From Bacteroidales bacterium (lineage in GTDB: Bacteria > Bacteroidota > Bacteroidia > Bacteroidales > UBA932), in contig JAGCVS010000007.1 of assembly GCA_017962235.1 (NCBI GenBank), forward strand, positions 1 through 64,000: DNA of 64,000 bases. The letters run 5' to 3'. Made by a program: the position numbers and the translations under genes. Shown one piece after another: positions 25,528 to 35,486 of this stretch. Every line of letters starts with the position of its first letter. The stretch's first letter is position 1. Under the pieces are notes generated by a model that was not told the DNA's origin, made no database searches, and saw nothing but the letters and a program-made list of their open reading frames with translations.

Positions 25528-28500
25528 ACCATTCAAACTGTTAATCCTGCTGCAGCTGATGCTGCTTGCATCGGCGGTGGCTTGGGCCCAGGGCGGGAAT
25601 CTCACCGTCACGGTGCTGGACAAGGGCGGGGAACCGCTCCCCGGGGCCTTTGTCCAGATAAAGGGGACGCAGAACGGCGCCGCCACTGATCTGGACGGCT
25701 GTGCCCTCCTCAAGAAAGTCCCGCAGACGGCCGTGATAAAGGTCTCTCTCATTGGCTTTCTGGACGCTGAAGAGACTGTTGGCGACCGCACCGCCGTCAC
25801 CGTTACCCTGGCAGAGGATGTCCTCGCGCTGGACGAGGTGGTGGTTATCGGCTACGGTACCGCCCGCCGCAAAGATTTTGTGGGCAGCGTGTCACAGGTG
25901 CGGCTGGAGAATTCTCCGGTGGCGCTGATGAACAATTCCAACGCGCTGGAGGCGCTCAAAGGCAACGTGGCCGGTCTGGACGTGGGTGCCGTGAGCAGCG
26001 CCGGCGGCCAGCCATCCATCCAGATGCGCGGCCAGCGCTCCATCTCCGGCAGCAACGCCCCGCTGATTGTGGTGGACGGCATAATCTACATCGGCGGCCT
26101 TAACGAAATCAATCCCGCTGACATCGCCACCATAGATGTCCTGAAGGATGCCAGCAGCGCCGCCGCATTCGGCTCGCGAAGCGCCAACGGCGTAATACTC
26201 ATAACCACCAAGAAGGGCGCCACGGAGAAGCCCACAATCACCTTCAACGCCTCCGCCGGCCTGCAGGACTGGAGCAATAAGCCCAAGCTGCTGGATGCGA
26301 AGAGCTTCCTGCCCACCGTGATGGCCCGTCTGGAATCTACAGACGAGAGCTGGATGACGGCGCAGGAGCGCGAGAACCTGGAGGCGGGTCGCACCACCGA
26401 CTGGCTGGACTTTGCCACCCGCATCGGTCTCAAACAGGATTATCAGGCCAGCGTCTCCGGAGTGGGGAAGAAGGTGAACTATTACCTCTCCTCTTCATGG
26501 GCGCGCAACAACGGCATCGTAATAGGCGATGACTTTGACCGTATCTCGCTGCTGTGCAAGCTATCCACAGAAGTTACCGACTGGCTCACGCTGGCGGTGG
26601 ACGGCGCATACACGCGTCAGGACTATTCCGGCATTGCCGCCAACATAGGTACGGCGTATTTCATAAGCCCTTACGGCCAGCCGTATCGCGCCGGGACGGA
26701 CCAGATAGAGAAATATCCCGTGACTCAGAGCGACGGTTACCAGAACCCTCTCTGGCAGGTGGACCCCGCCAACCGACAGAATACAGAATACCGCGACTCT
26801 TACCGCCTGAACACCTCCATGCAGATAAAGTTCCCCTTCCTGGAAGGGCTCAGCTTCAAGCTGAACTGGCTGCTGCACGATATTGAGGCGTATGCAGAGA
26901 ACTTTACAACAGAGCGGTATTACGTGCAGGAGGGTGCTTATACAGATGACTCCCGCTACTCTGCATCCACTCTGAACGGCTTTCTGGCACGCGCCAACGG
27001 CAGCATCCAGCACGAGAAGACCAACGGCTACGTGCTGGACGCAATCCTGAATTACACCCGCGAATTCGGCCGTCACAGCGTGGACGCGACCCTGGTGTCT
27101 ACCCGCGACTATACCACATACGATGTGGACAAGACCTCCGGCACCAACTTCGACGAGAACGGCAACACGCTGCTGGGCGTGGCGGGCTTGCAAAAGGCCA
27201 AGGTGATAGAGCTCACCCAGGACGGCCGCGCCGCCGCCAACGTGGGTTACCTGGCCCGCCTGATGTACTCCTATGACAACCGCTACAGCGCCACAGCATC
27301 GTATCGCCGCGACGGTTCGTCGTTCTTCGGGGCGGACCGCAAATGGGGCAACTTCTTCTCCTTTGGTGTGGCATGGACCCCCAGCCGCGAGGCGTTCTGG
27401 AGCGGGAGCCTGAAGGAGATACTCCCGGAACTCAAGGTAAAGGCTTCTTGGGGCCGAAACGGCAACCAGACGCTGAGCGCCTTCAGTACCCTCTCGCCGA
27501 TTCGCAACGGCAAGGCCAGCGGCGAGACATATCAGTTTGACGGGAGCGCGATTCATTACGGCCTGGTGTCCAACAGCATCGGCAATCAGGAGCTGGGGTG
27601 GGAGTCCACAGACGCCCTGAACGCCGGCTTTGAGTCGGTATGGTTCGGCGGCAGGCTGCACGTGGATGTGGACGGCTATTACTCGCAGACCCACGACCAG
27701 ATTTTCTCCCGCGACATCCCCTCCATGAACGGCTACGACAAGATGTCCTCTTCCATGGGCCAGATAGACAACTGGGGCGTGGAAGCCACCGTGGGCGGCA
27801 CTCCGGTGCAGATGGGCGACTTTGCATGGCACACAGGCTTTACCTTCTGGTGGAGCCGCAACAAGCTGGTGCACCTCTACGGAGAAGACCTTGACGGCGA
27901 CGGCAAGGAAGACGACGACGTGGCATCGTCCCGCTTTATAGGCCACGGCCTGGGCGCCATCTACGGCTATGTGCAGGACGGCATAGTGCAGGTGGACGAC
28001 TACGATTACATCGGCATACACAATGCCACCCCCGGCTATCCCAAATATGTGGATCTGAACGGCGACGACCGCATCACCGCGGAAGACCGCACGATTCTGG
28101 GATACACTACCCCCAACTTCAAGCTCAACTGGCACAACACCCTTTCCTGGCGCGGGTTCGAGCTGTATGCGATGATTACCGGCACCTTCGGAGGCGACCA
28201 CCACTGGCTGCGCAGCAACCCCAACGCATACCGCATCAACGGCTACGGCTATCCCACCGGCAACTGTCTGGACATTCCTTACTGGACGCCGGAGAACCGT
28301 TCCAATGTATATCCCGCCGCCTCCTTCACCTCCGACGGACGTTTCATTGGGCTGCAGGACCGCACTTACGTGCGTCTCCAGGACATAACCTTCACATATA
28401 CGCTGCCGGGCAAGCTCCTTTCCAAGGTGAATATGGTGGGAGCTAAGGTGTATGTGACCGGCAGGAACCTTATTACTCTCACCAAATGGGTCGGCGACGA

Positions 28501-28582
28501 CCCCGAGACCGGCTCTTATGTGATGACCAGTTCCATGCCGGTGGCAAAATCGGTGTCGCTGGGTCTTTCGTTAACCTTGTAA
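25520..28582 (+). CDS. SusC-like TonB-dependent outer-membrane transporter (PUL unit 2)
   Basis: A 1020-residue SusC/RagA protein. Signal peptide about residues 1-24 (ending AVAWAQG), a carboxypeptidase-regulatory-like domain (NLTVTVLDKGGEPLPGAFVQIKG), the TonB box region LDEVVVIGYGTARRKD, plug (GSNAPLIVVDGIIY; TIDVLKDASSAAAFGSRSANGVI) and a C-terminal barrel. The start at 25520 overlaps the beta-helix gene by eight bases; an open frame reaches back to 25466 inside that gene. It is clearly distinct from the SusC at 14879 and has its own SusD, so the locus imports either two different glycan fragments or one glycan by two routes. Confidence 0.94.
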   Translation: MNKPFKLLILLQLMLLASAVAWAQGGNLTVTVLDKGGEPLPGAFVQIKGTQNGAATDLDGCALLKKVPQTAVIKVSLIGFLDAEETVGDRTAVTVTLAEDVLALDEVVVIGYGTARRKDFVGSVSQVRLENSPVALMNNSNALEALKGNVAGLDVGAVSSAGGQPSIQMRGQRSISGSNAPLIVVDGIIYIGGLNEINPADIATIDVLKDASSAAAFGSRSANGVILITTKKGATEKPTITFNASAGLQDWSNKPKLLDAKSFLPTVMARLESTDESWMTAQERENLEAGRTTDWLDFATRIGLKQDYQASVSGVGKKVNYYLSSSWARNNGIVIGDDFDRISLLCKLSTEVTDWLTLAVDGAYTRQDYSGIAANIGTAYFISPYGQPYRAGTDQIEKYPVTQSDGYQNPLWQVDPANRQNTEYRDSYRLNTSMQIKFPFLEGLSFKLNWLLHDIEAYAENFTTERYYVQEGAYTDDSRYSASTLNGFLARANGSIQHEKTNGYVLDAILNYTREFGRHSVDATLVSTRDYTTYDVDKTSGTNFDENGNTLLGVAGLQKAKVIELTQDGRAAANVGYLARLMYSYDNRYSATASYRRDGSSFFGADRKWGNFFSFGVAWTPSREAFWSGSLKEILPELKVKASWGRNGNQTLSAFSTLSPIRNGKASGETYQFDGSAIHYGLVSNSIGNQELGWESTDALNAGFESVWFGGRLHVDVDGYYSQTHDQIFSRDIPSMNGYDKMSSSMGQIDNWGVEATVGGTPVQMGDFAWHTGFTFWWSRNKLVHLYGEDLDGDGKEDDDVASSRFIGHGLGAIYGYVQDGIVQVDDYDYIGIHNATPGYPKYVDLNGDDRITAEDRTILGYTTPNFKLNWHNTLSWRGFELYAMITGTFGGDHHWLRSNPNAYRINGYGYPTGNCLDIPYWTPENRSNVYPAASFTSDGRFIGLQDRTYVRLQDITFTYTLPGKLLSKVNMVGAKVYVTGRNLITLTKWVGDDPETGSYVMTSSMPVAKSVSLGLSLTL

Positions 28583-28594
28583 ACGGGAATTGCC

Positions 28595-30397
28595 ATGAAA
28601 AAGACAAGACATATTCTTACGGCCTTCCTGCTCGTTTGCACGGCGGCGGTTTCGTGCAACGACAATGACTTCCTCACAGAGAAGCCCAAGTACTTCTACA
28701 CCATAGACAACGTCTTCTCCACGTCGGCCCAGGTGGACCTGGCGGTAGTGAGCTGCTACTCCAAGGTGCGCAAGTATTATAACCTGCGCAACGACGGCAA
28801 GCGCCACCTGCTGGCATGGAAGGGGAACAACGGCACCGACCTGTTTGACGTGCCCACCACCCGCAAGAGCCTGCAGTTCAACAACTACGCGATACTGACC
28901 CCCGAGACGGGCGACTATCAGACCATCTTCTCCGACTTCTACAAGCTGATAGCCAGCGCCAATCTGGCCCTCTACGGGGCGTCGCTGCCCGAGATAGAGT
29001 GGGCCGACGAATCGGAAAAGGCATATCTGGTGGCGCAGGCCCGCTTCTTCCGCGCGTGGGCATACCGCAACCTTGGCGAGCTGTTCGGCGGCGTCCCGTT
29101 CGTGGACGAGATTGTTACCACTCCTCGCTACGATTACTGGCGCGAGTCGCGCCTGGATACATATCAGCACGCGATAGACGAGCTGGAGGAGATCCTGCCC
29201 GATCTGCCGCTCACCCCGCCCGAGAAGGGGCGCCTGGTGAGGGGTGCGGCGCAGCACAACCTGGCGCAGCTCTACATTGACAAGGGTGTGGTCCTGGATT
29301 CTGAAGGGCGTATCATGGATGCGAAAGAGGCTTACCGCAAGGCTGTGGAATATGCAGATGCCGTGATAGACGGCGGCGTGTTCCACCTGATGACGGAACG
29401 CTTTGGCACCCGCAAGGACGAAGGCCCCAAGTATTATTACGATTACACTCCGGATGAAAACGGGCGTCTGCGCGAAGACCGCACCTACGCCTCCGCCGGA
29501 GTCATAATAGAGGGCAACGTGTTCTGGGATTTGTTCCAGATGGGCAACCAGAACTACGAAGAGGGCAACTACGAGTCAATTTGGACGGCACGCGTGGAAT
29601 ATGAGGCCAGCCTCAACAACGATGCCGAGGCAAAGCTCAACTTTCCCCGCAGCTACGGCGCATGCTTCCGCGATATCCTTCCCAACGACCTGATTGGCCT
29701 CACTCCAGATGTGGGCGGTCGCGGCATCACTTGGATAATGCCCACCGCATACGCCCGCGACGAGGTCTACAGCGGCCGCTGGGCGGGCGACATGCGCAAC
29801 AGCGAGGCCTGCTTCCGCCGCACCTTCCTGGGGAATGTACCCACCAGCAAGTATTACGGCAAGGTGATTCCCTGGAGCATGATGTACCGCGAGGGGAATT
29901 CCAGCCAGGATGCCCGTGACGCAGCATACACGCAGTGCTTCCCCCTCTCCTGCAAGATTCAGATGGACGAATATGTAGATGACGCCACCGGCGGCAACCG
30001 CTCATACCTATACCGCGACGAGTATATCATCCGCCTGGCGGAGACAATTCTGCTCAGGGCGGAGGCATATTGGCGCCTGTATGATTTCCAGAAGGCGGCA
30101 GACGACATCAACATGCTGCGCCGCCGCGCGAAGTGCACATATCTGGTATCGTCCGGAGAAATCAGTCTGGACCTGATACTGGACGAACGGGCCCGCGAAC
30201 TTCTGTTCGAGGAGAACCGCTGGAACACCCTGCTCCGCATGGGAGGCACCGTGGCGGTGGACCGCATCCGCGAATACGCATACTGGGACCAGCCCCGTTC
30301 CTCTTCAATGAAGACATTCAACCTCTGGCCAATTCCCCAGTCGGTGATAGATACCAACAAAGACGTAAAAATTGAACAAAATGAAGGGTGGTATTAA
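28595..30397 (+). CDS. SusD/RagB-like surface glycan-binding lipoprotein (PUL unit 2)
   Basis: A 600-residue SusD/RagB protein (lipobox AAVSC, Cys21; then NDNDFLTEKPKYFYTIDNVF). Family hallmarks are AYLVAQARFFRAWAYRNLGELFGGVPFV near residue 150, IIRLAETILLRAEAYWRLYD near 480 and ERARELLFEENRWNTLLRMG near 530. It partners the SusC encoded 12 bases upstream. The stop overlaps the start of the next gene by 17 bases. Confidence 0.94.
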   Translation: MKKTRHILTAFLLVCTAAVSCNDNDFLTEKPKYFYTIDNVFSTSAQVDLAVVSCYSKVRKYYNLRNDGKRHLLAWKGNNGTDLFDVPTTRKSLQFNNYAILTPETGDYQTIFSDFYKLIASANLALYGASLPEIEWADESEKAYLVAQARFFRAWAYRNLGELFGGVPFVDEIVTTPRYDYWRESRLDTYQHAIDELEEILPDLPLTPPEKGRLVRGAAQHNLAQLYIDKGVVLDSEGRIMDAKEAYRKAVEYADAVIDGGVFHLMTERFGTRKDEGPKYYYDYTPDENGRLREDRTYASAGVIIEGNVFWDLFQMGNQNYEEGNYESIWTARVEYEASLNNDAEAKLNFPRSYGACFRDILPNDLIGLTPDVGGRGITWIMPTAYARDEVYSGRWAGDMRNSEACFRRTFLGNVPTSKYYGKVIPWSMMYREGNSSQDARDAAYTQCFPLSCKIQMDEYVDDATGGNRSYLYRDEYIIRLAETILLRAEAYWRLYDFQKAADDINMLRRRAKCTYLVSSGEISLDLILDERARELLFEENRWNTLLRMGGTVAVDRIREYAYWDQPRSSSMKTFNLWPIPQSVIDTNKDVKIEQNEGWY

Positions 30398-32249
30398 GAT
30401 ATTGGCAGCCCTTTGGCTGCTTGTTGCCTCAAACGGCTGCGAACATCTGGAAAAAAAGCAGCCGGTGGCCGTCCCCGTTGTGGGGGAGGGAGATATCGTG
30501 ATTCTGGATATGTCCCGCTGGCGGGAAGTGACTTCCAAGGATTCCCTCGGCGTGGTGCGTCTGTGGGAACACATGCATCTGGCATCATCGCTGCAGGGAA
30601 TAGTGAACCGCGACGAGCCGCGTCTGTATATTAAGTATGTCAGCACGGGCGGCATAGAGATAGACCAGTTCTGGTGGGACAAGATAGTGGGTGAGGGGAG
30701 ATGGCTTGCGGGACGCCGCACTGTGACCATGTACGACCCGGTGAAAGTGCTGGAAGTGTTCCGCGACAAGATTCAGGGCATGGTCGTGTACGACCCGGCA
30801 GTGGCATCAACCAGTTGTGTGGCCTCTACCGTTGCGGGGGCCGACGACCTTGTGGCGGTGCGTTACGACCCGCGTCCTGGCAGCGTGTACACCCGTCTGG
30901 TACAGCGGGAAATCCCCGTCAAGGTCTGGCTTCTGAACGAGGACGGCACATCCAAGTTCCATACTAAGCTCGAGCCCTACCGCTGGGCTGTGGACAACTA
31001 TCTCAAGACCGGCAAGTGCAAGGGTGAGTGCGCCGGTTACTATATAGACCAGTATTGGATGAAACAGCCCGGCAACGCCGGCCTCAATCATCACCAGCTC
31101 ACCAATCACGACTATTTCATCGCTCACAAGGGATTTGTCTTCGACATCTCCCCCTGGGACGATGAACCCGCCTCCGACGCCATCGACGAAGGTAACGGCG
31201 ACCGGGCAATGTTCTGCGAGATATTCCAGGAGATATACAACCTCAATGGCGGGCAGAGCTTCTGCCATGTGGGTGGTTTCGCCCCCTGGGCGCATAAGTA
31301 TTCCAACAATTCCAAGGTGACCCACCCCAGCAAGCACGGGGCAGCCGAGACTGAGTGGGAGGTTGTGAAGCTGCTGAGCGCATACAACGCCTTCAACGAT
31401 GCCGACGCGGCAAGCTACGGGGCGATGGCGAATGCCTCTTTCTGGCAGCATTATCCCGTGAAGGAGAGCTATCCGCAGGGCTGGGTTACCCGCGAGCAGC
31501 TCAAGGAGAAGGGTTATATCCTTCCCAACGGCAAGCTTGACACCAAAAAGAAATATGTCCTCTTTTATGTCGGGGATTACGATGCTGCAGCGTGGATTTA
31601 TCAGAGAATGCCCGATATATGGGAAGATCCCAACCGCGGCACCGTTCCAATGATGTGGAGCATAGACCCGTCGCTGGCTCTGCGGGCCCCCATGATTATG
31701 GATTATATGCGTTCTACGGCCACCGATATGGATTATTTTGCGGCAGGCGACAATGGTGCCGGCTACCTTAATCCCGGCATGCTGGAGGAGCCGCGTCCCG
31801 TAAGCGGCCTGCCCAGCGGCGTTGCGGCATGGGCGGCGCACAACAAAGCTTATTACACCCAGTGGGGACTGTCCGTGACAGGTTTCGTTATTGACGGCAA
31901 CGGCCCCGGAATGTCCACAGAAGGGTTCAAAGCCTATGCCTCTTTCAGCCCCAACGGCATCTGTCCTCAGAAATTGCCCGACGGCCGCCAGATGTTTATG
32001 GTAGACAACATGCCCATGCTCCGTTGCGGCGGGGCCAGCGTAGGAGCAGAGCGGGTAGAAGATGCGGGCAAGAGCGCCCTGTCTATGGTAGAAGGGAATG
32101 CCTCCACTCCGTTCACCTGGATCCGTACCATACTCAAGTCACCCACCTGGCATAAGGGGGTCAAAGACTATATTGAGGCTGCCAACCCCAATATCGTGGT
32201 GTTGAGCGGTCCTGAATTCTATGAACTTATGAGATGCTACCTTGAATAA
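30381..32249 (+). CDS. GxGYxYP-domain lipoprotein (putative glycan-processing enzyme)
   Basis: A 622-residue lipoprotein (signal ending VASNGC, Cys20). The motif GAGYLNP at residues 459-465 matches the GxGYxYP signature of a family often found in PULs and annotated as a hypothetical glycoside hydrolase. The N-terminal third (VILDMSRWREVTSKDSLGVVRLWEHMHLASSLQGIVNRDEPRLYI) fits the companion N-terminal domain of that family. The ATG at 30381 is preferred to a TTG nine bases upstream. It sits inside the PUL between susD and the LacI gene, so it probably acts on the same glycan. No catalytic residue is established from sequence alone. Confidence 0.75.
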   Translation: MKGGIKILAALWLLVASNGCEHLEKKQPVAVPVVGEGDIVILDMSRWREVTSKDSLGVVRLWEHMHLASSLQGIVNRDEPRLYIKYVSTGGIEIDQFWWDKIVGEGRWLAGRRTVTMYDPVKVLEVFRDKIQGMVVYDPAVASTSCVASTVAGADDLVAVRYDPRPGSVYTRLVQREIPVKVWLLNEDGTSKFHTKLEPYRWAVDNYLKTGKCKGECAGYYIDQYWMKQPGNAGLNHHQLTNHDYFIAHKGFVFDISPWDDEPASDAIDEGNGDRAMFCEIFQEIYNLNGGQSFCHVGGFAPWAHKYSNNSKVTHPSKHGAAETEWEVVKLLSAYNAFNDADAASYGAMANASFWQHYPVKESYPQGWVTREQLKEKGYILPNGKLDTKKKYVLFYVGDYDAAAWIYQRMPDIWEDPNRGTVPMMWSIDPSLALRAPMIMDYMRSTATDMDYFAAGDNGAGYLNPGMLEEPRPVSGLPSGVAAWAAHNKAYYTQWGLSVTGFVIDGNGPGMSTEGFKAYASFSPNGICPQKLPDGRQMFMVDNMPMLRCGGASVGAERVEDAGKSALSMVEGNASTPFTWIRTILKSPTWHKGVKDYIEAANPNIVVLSGPEFYELMRCYLE

Positions 32250-32261
32250 AGATATCCTCCT

Positions 32262-33245
32262 ATGACATCGATGCAAGACATAGCCGACAGGCTGAAAATT
32301 TCCAAGAGTACCGTCTCGCTGGTGCTTAGCGGCAAATCAGAGGGCCGTGTGAGCGAGCCGGTGAAACAGCAGGTGCTGGAAACGGCCCGCGAGATGGACT
32401 ACCATCTGAACGGGCTGGCGCGCTCGCTGCGCGTGGGTTCTTCCAACCTGATTAGCGTGATAGTAACCGATATCTCCAACGAATTCTTTGGCAACATGAC
32501 TTTCTACATACAGGAAGAGGCCAAGAAGGCGGGATATCTGGTGCTTACAATCAACAGTAATGAGAGCGACGAGGAGTTTGACCAGATGGCCCGCCTCCTC
32601 ATAAGCAAGAAGGTGGACGGCATAATAGCGGTGCCCACTCCCGCCGGAGCCGCCTCGATGCAGATGATCAAGGACCAGGGAGTGCCCCTGGTAACCGTGG
32701 ACCGTATCTGTGAGGGAATCGACGCCGACTACGTGGGTGTGGACAACTACGACGCGGCCAAGAAGGCGGTCAAGGAACTGATCAGGGATGGGCTCAGAAA
32801 GATTATCATGATGCGTCTGGATCTCGATATCCCGCCCCTTAATGAGCGTGAGAGAGGCTATGTGGATGCCATGAAGGAGGCACACCTTGACAGGTACATA
32901 CAGTTGCACCGTATCAGGTTCGGCGAAGGTATGGAAGAGGACCTGGACAACTCCCTGGACGCTGCACTTGAGTCGGATGCGGTGTTCTTCACATCCCACC
33001 GTGTGTTCACCGAGGCCATGAAGAACGTGGCCAAGGTTGGCGGCGTCCCTCACGGCCAGTGCGTACTTTGCTTTGACGATGTGCGCCCCTACATGACCGG
33101 CACCTCCGACATACGCTACATTGAGCAGCCGATAGCCCAGATTGCCCGGAAGGCGTTTGACCTGCTGCTGGAAAAGATGCACGGCGAAACGGGCACCGGG
33201 CGCTACGTTTTCCCTACACGTTCCATAACCAGAAGCAATATGTAA
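32262..33245 (+). CDS. LacI-family transcriptional regulator
   Basis: A 327-residue LacI/GalR-type regulator. The N-terminal helix-turn-helix and hinge occupy about residues 1-60 (MQDIADRLKISKSTVSLVLSGKSEGRVSE; LNGLARSLRVGSSNLISVIV). The periplasmic-binding-protein-like effector domain follows (LLISKKVDGIIAVPTP; VPLVTVDRI; DYVGVDNYDAA). It lies inside PUL unit 2, between the GxGYxYP gene and GH92 no. 4. Two matching CG-centred operators head the two units (5324-5337 and 24112-24125), so it probably represses both, including its own transcript. The effector could be mannose, fructose or a phosphorylated sugar. Confidence 0.9.
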   Translation: MTSMQDIADRLKISKSTVSLVLSGKSEGRVSEPVKQQVLETAREMDYHLNGLARSLRVGSSNLISVIVTDISNEFFGNMTFYIQEEAKKAGYLVLTINSNESDEEFDQMARLLISKKVDGIIAVPTPAGAASMQMIKDQGVPLVTVDRICEGIDADYVGVDNYDAAKKAVKELIRDGLRKIIMMRLDLDIPPLNERERGYVDAMKEAHLDRYIQLHRIRFGEGMEEDLDNSLDAALESDAVFFTSHRVFTEAMKNVAKVGGVPHGQCVLCFDDVRPYMTGTSDIRYIEQPIAQIARKAFDLLLEKMHGETGTGRYVFPTRSITRSNM

Positions 33246-33246
33246 G

Positions 33247-35424
33247 ATGAAAAAGATAATATTCCCTTTGATGATGGCTCTGGCCCTCGCAGCGTGCAAG
33301 GGGCCATATGTAAATCCACTGGAGAGCGTCGATCCCAATATCGGCGGAGTAGGGGTGCTGCTGCAGCCCACCCGCCCCACGGTACAGCTGCCCAACCAGC
33401 TGGTGCGCTGGTCGCCGGCTCGCGCCGACCTGCTGGACGACCGCGTATGGGACTTCCCGCTGACCCTCACCACCCATCGTTTGCAGTCGGTATTCGGCTT
33501 CCTGCCCATCGCCGAGGGGTTCTCGGATCGCACATGGCAGAGCGCATGGCAGATTTACGACCAGGAGGTCACCACTCCATATGATTATCGTTCCAGTCTG
33601 GAGGGTTGTGACATCCGCTTTACGGTGGCGCCCAAGAGCGGCATCATCGAGGTGGATTTCGCCGCGCCCGGCCTGCTGAGGTTTCACGCCCTGCAGGGTC
33701 ATGGCAGTTTCTCTCTGGAAGATGGCGTGCTGCGTTGCAGCGAAGCTTTCGCAGGCATGAAAGCATATGCCGCAGTCCTGTTCGACTGCCCGGTGACGGT
33801 GGTGGAGCAGGCGGCCGGCGGTAATCTGATACTCCTCAAGCCTGAGGCAGACAAGGTCGTTGTACGCTACGGCATATCCTACATAGACTGCGACCAGGCT
33901 CTGGCCAACCTGAACAGGGAGATACCCGACACCGACTTTGAGAAGGTGCGGTCCGCAGCCCGCGACGCCTGGGAGAAGACCCTTGGCCGCATCGCGGTGC
34001 GCGGCGGTACTGAAGATCAGCAGAGGCTGTTCTACACATCGTTCTGGCGCTGCTGCGAGCGTATGGTGGACATCAGCGAATACGGCCGCTACTACAGCGC
34101 GTTTGACCACGCTGTGCACGAGAGCGACCGCCCCTTCTACGTGGATAACTGGATCTGGGATACCCACATCTCGCTGGAGCCGCTGCAAACCATCCTGAAC
34201 CCGAAGCAGGAAGAGGATAAGCTGGATTCATACGTGCAGATGTACAAGCAGGGCGGCACGATGCCCTCCTTTGCCGTTGTCTGGGGCGACTGGCCCGCGA
34301 TGACCGGCAACTACGCCGCAGTATGGATGGCCGATTCCCGTGCCAAAGGACTCAACTTTGATGTGGAGACCGCATACGAAGGTATCCGGGCAAATTCTCT
34401 GGATGCGACCCTGCTGCCTTGGCGCAACGGGCCGTGCTGCGAGCTGGACGACTTCTATAACGAGCACGGCTGGTATCCCGCGCTGCATCCCGGCGAGGCG
34501 GAAACGGTATCTGCCGTATCCCTCCCCTGGGAGCGTCGTCAGGCCGTATCTCTCTCCACGGCATTCTCATACGCAGACTGGGCCACCGCCCAGCTGGCCC
34601 GTGAGCTGGGTCGCGAAGACGATGTGGAGCTGTTCCTGAACCGCGCCGCGTTTTACCGCAACGTATACCGTCCGGACAAGAAGATGTTCTGGCCCAAGGA
34701 TAAGGAGGGCAACTGGATAGAGGGCGTTGACCCCCGCTACATGGATCGCGCGTATTACACTGAGAACAACGCTTATACCTTCCAGTGGGACGTGAAACAC
34801 GACCTGGACGGACTGTTCACCCTGATGGGCGGCCGCGAGCAGGCGGAGAAGAACCTGGACGATTTGTTCCGCATCCAGATAGACATGGCCAAGTTCAACT
34901 TCTTCACCATCTTGCCCGATGCCACCGGCATGGTTGGTCAGTTTGCCATGGGTAACGAGCCCAGCTTCCACATCCCGTATATCTACAACTATCTGGGGAG
35001 CCCCTGGAAGACCCAGAAGCGCATCCATCACCTGATTGACAATCTCTTCTCAGACACCGTGTCCGGCATCCCCGGCGATGAGGACGGCGGCGGCATGAGC
35101 TCGTTCGTGGTATTCTCCATGCTGGGCTTCTTCCCCGTGACCCCCGGCATCCCGGTATACGCCATCGGCAGCCCGTTCTTTGAAGAGAGCGCCATCACGC
35201 TCCCTTCCGGCAAGAAGTTCACCGTGAGGGCAAACGGCTATTCCGCAGAGAACAAGTACATCCAGAGCGCGCGACTCAACGGAAAGGCGCTGGACCGCAG
35301 CTGGTTCACTCACGAAGAACTGATGGCGGGCGGCGTGCTGGATCTGGAGATGGGCCCCAAGCCCAACAAAGAGTGGGGCCGCGACAACCTCCCTCCGTCC
35401 AACATCAACTGGAAGCTGGAATAA
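33247..35424 (+). CDS. GH92 alpha-mannosidase, lipoprotein (GH92 no. 4)
   Basis: A 725-residue GH92 protein with a lipobox (LALAAC, Cys17). It starts SVDPNIGGVGVLLQPTRPTVQLPNQLVRWSP, a variant N-terminal motif different from the other three. The acid motif is MGNEPSFHIPYIYNYLG with Glu571, and the acidic motif reads GDEDGGGMSSFVVFSMLGFFPV, with Ser-Phe in place of the usual Ala-Trp-Tyr. The variant sites suggest a distinct linkage or a larger leaving group. One base separates it from the LacI gene, so it is in the same unit. Confidence 0.9.
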   Translation: MKKIIFPLMMALALAACKGPYVNPLESVDPNIGGVGVLLQPTRPTVQLPNQLVRWSPARADLLDDRVWDFPLTLTTHRLQSVFGFLPIAEGFSDRTWQSAWQIYDQEVTTPYDYRSSLEGCDIRFTVAPKSGIIEVDFAAPGLLRFHALQGHGSFSLEDGVLRCSEAFAGMKAYAAVLFDCPVTVVEQAAGGNLILLKPEADKVVVRYGISYIDCDQALANLNREIPDTDFEKVRSAARDAWEKTLGRIAVRGGTEDQQRLFYTSFWRCCERMVDISEYGRYYSAFDHAVHESDRPFYVDNWIWDTHISLEPLQTILNPKQEEDKLDSYVQMYKQGGTMPSFAVVWGDWPAMTGNYAAVWMADSRAKGLNFDVETAYEGIRANSLDATLLPWRNGPCCELDDFYNEHGWYPALHPGEAETVSAVSLPWERRQAVSLSTAFSYADWATAQLARELGREDDVELFLNRAAFYRNVYRPDKKMFWPKDKEGNWIEGVDPRYMDRAYYTENNAYTFQWDVKHDLDGLFTLMGGREQAEKNLDDLFRIQIDMAKFNFFTILPDATGMVGQFAMGNEPSFHIPYIYNYLGSPWKTQKRIHHLIDNLFSDTVSGIPGDEDGGGMSSFVVFSMLGFFPVTPGIPVYAIGSPFFEESAITLPSGKKFTVRANGYSAENKYIQSARLNGKALDRSWFTHEELMAGGVLDLEMGPKPNKEWGRDNLPPSNINWKLE

Positions 35425-35437
35425 CAGGTATTTTTTG

Positions 35438-35445
35438 TATATTTG
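35438..35445 (+). promoter_or_regulatory. -7 promoter element of the RpiB-like isomerase gene
   Basis: TATATTTG is a full TAnnTTTG match 41 bases upstream of the start codon, giving a leader of about 35 nt. The -33 is weak. This suggests the isomerase gene has its own promoter apart from PUL unit 2. Confidence 0.5.
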
Positions 35446-35486
35446 AAACCAATAACCGTAATATCATCAAATAACAATAGACAATC

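Noticed and set aside
26561-28204. A 547-codon minus-strand open frame opposite the second susC
   Set aside because: Shadow of the susC gene; Val/His/Gly-rich and without motifs.
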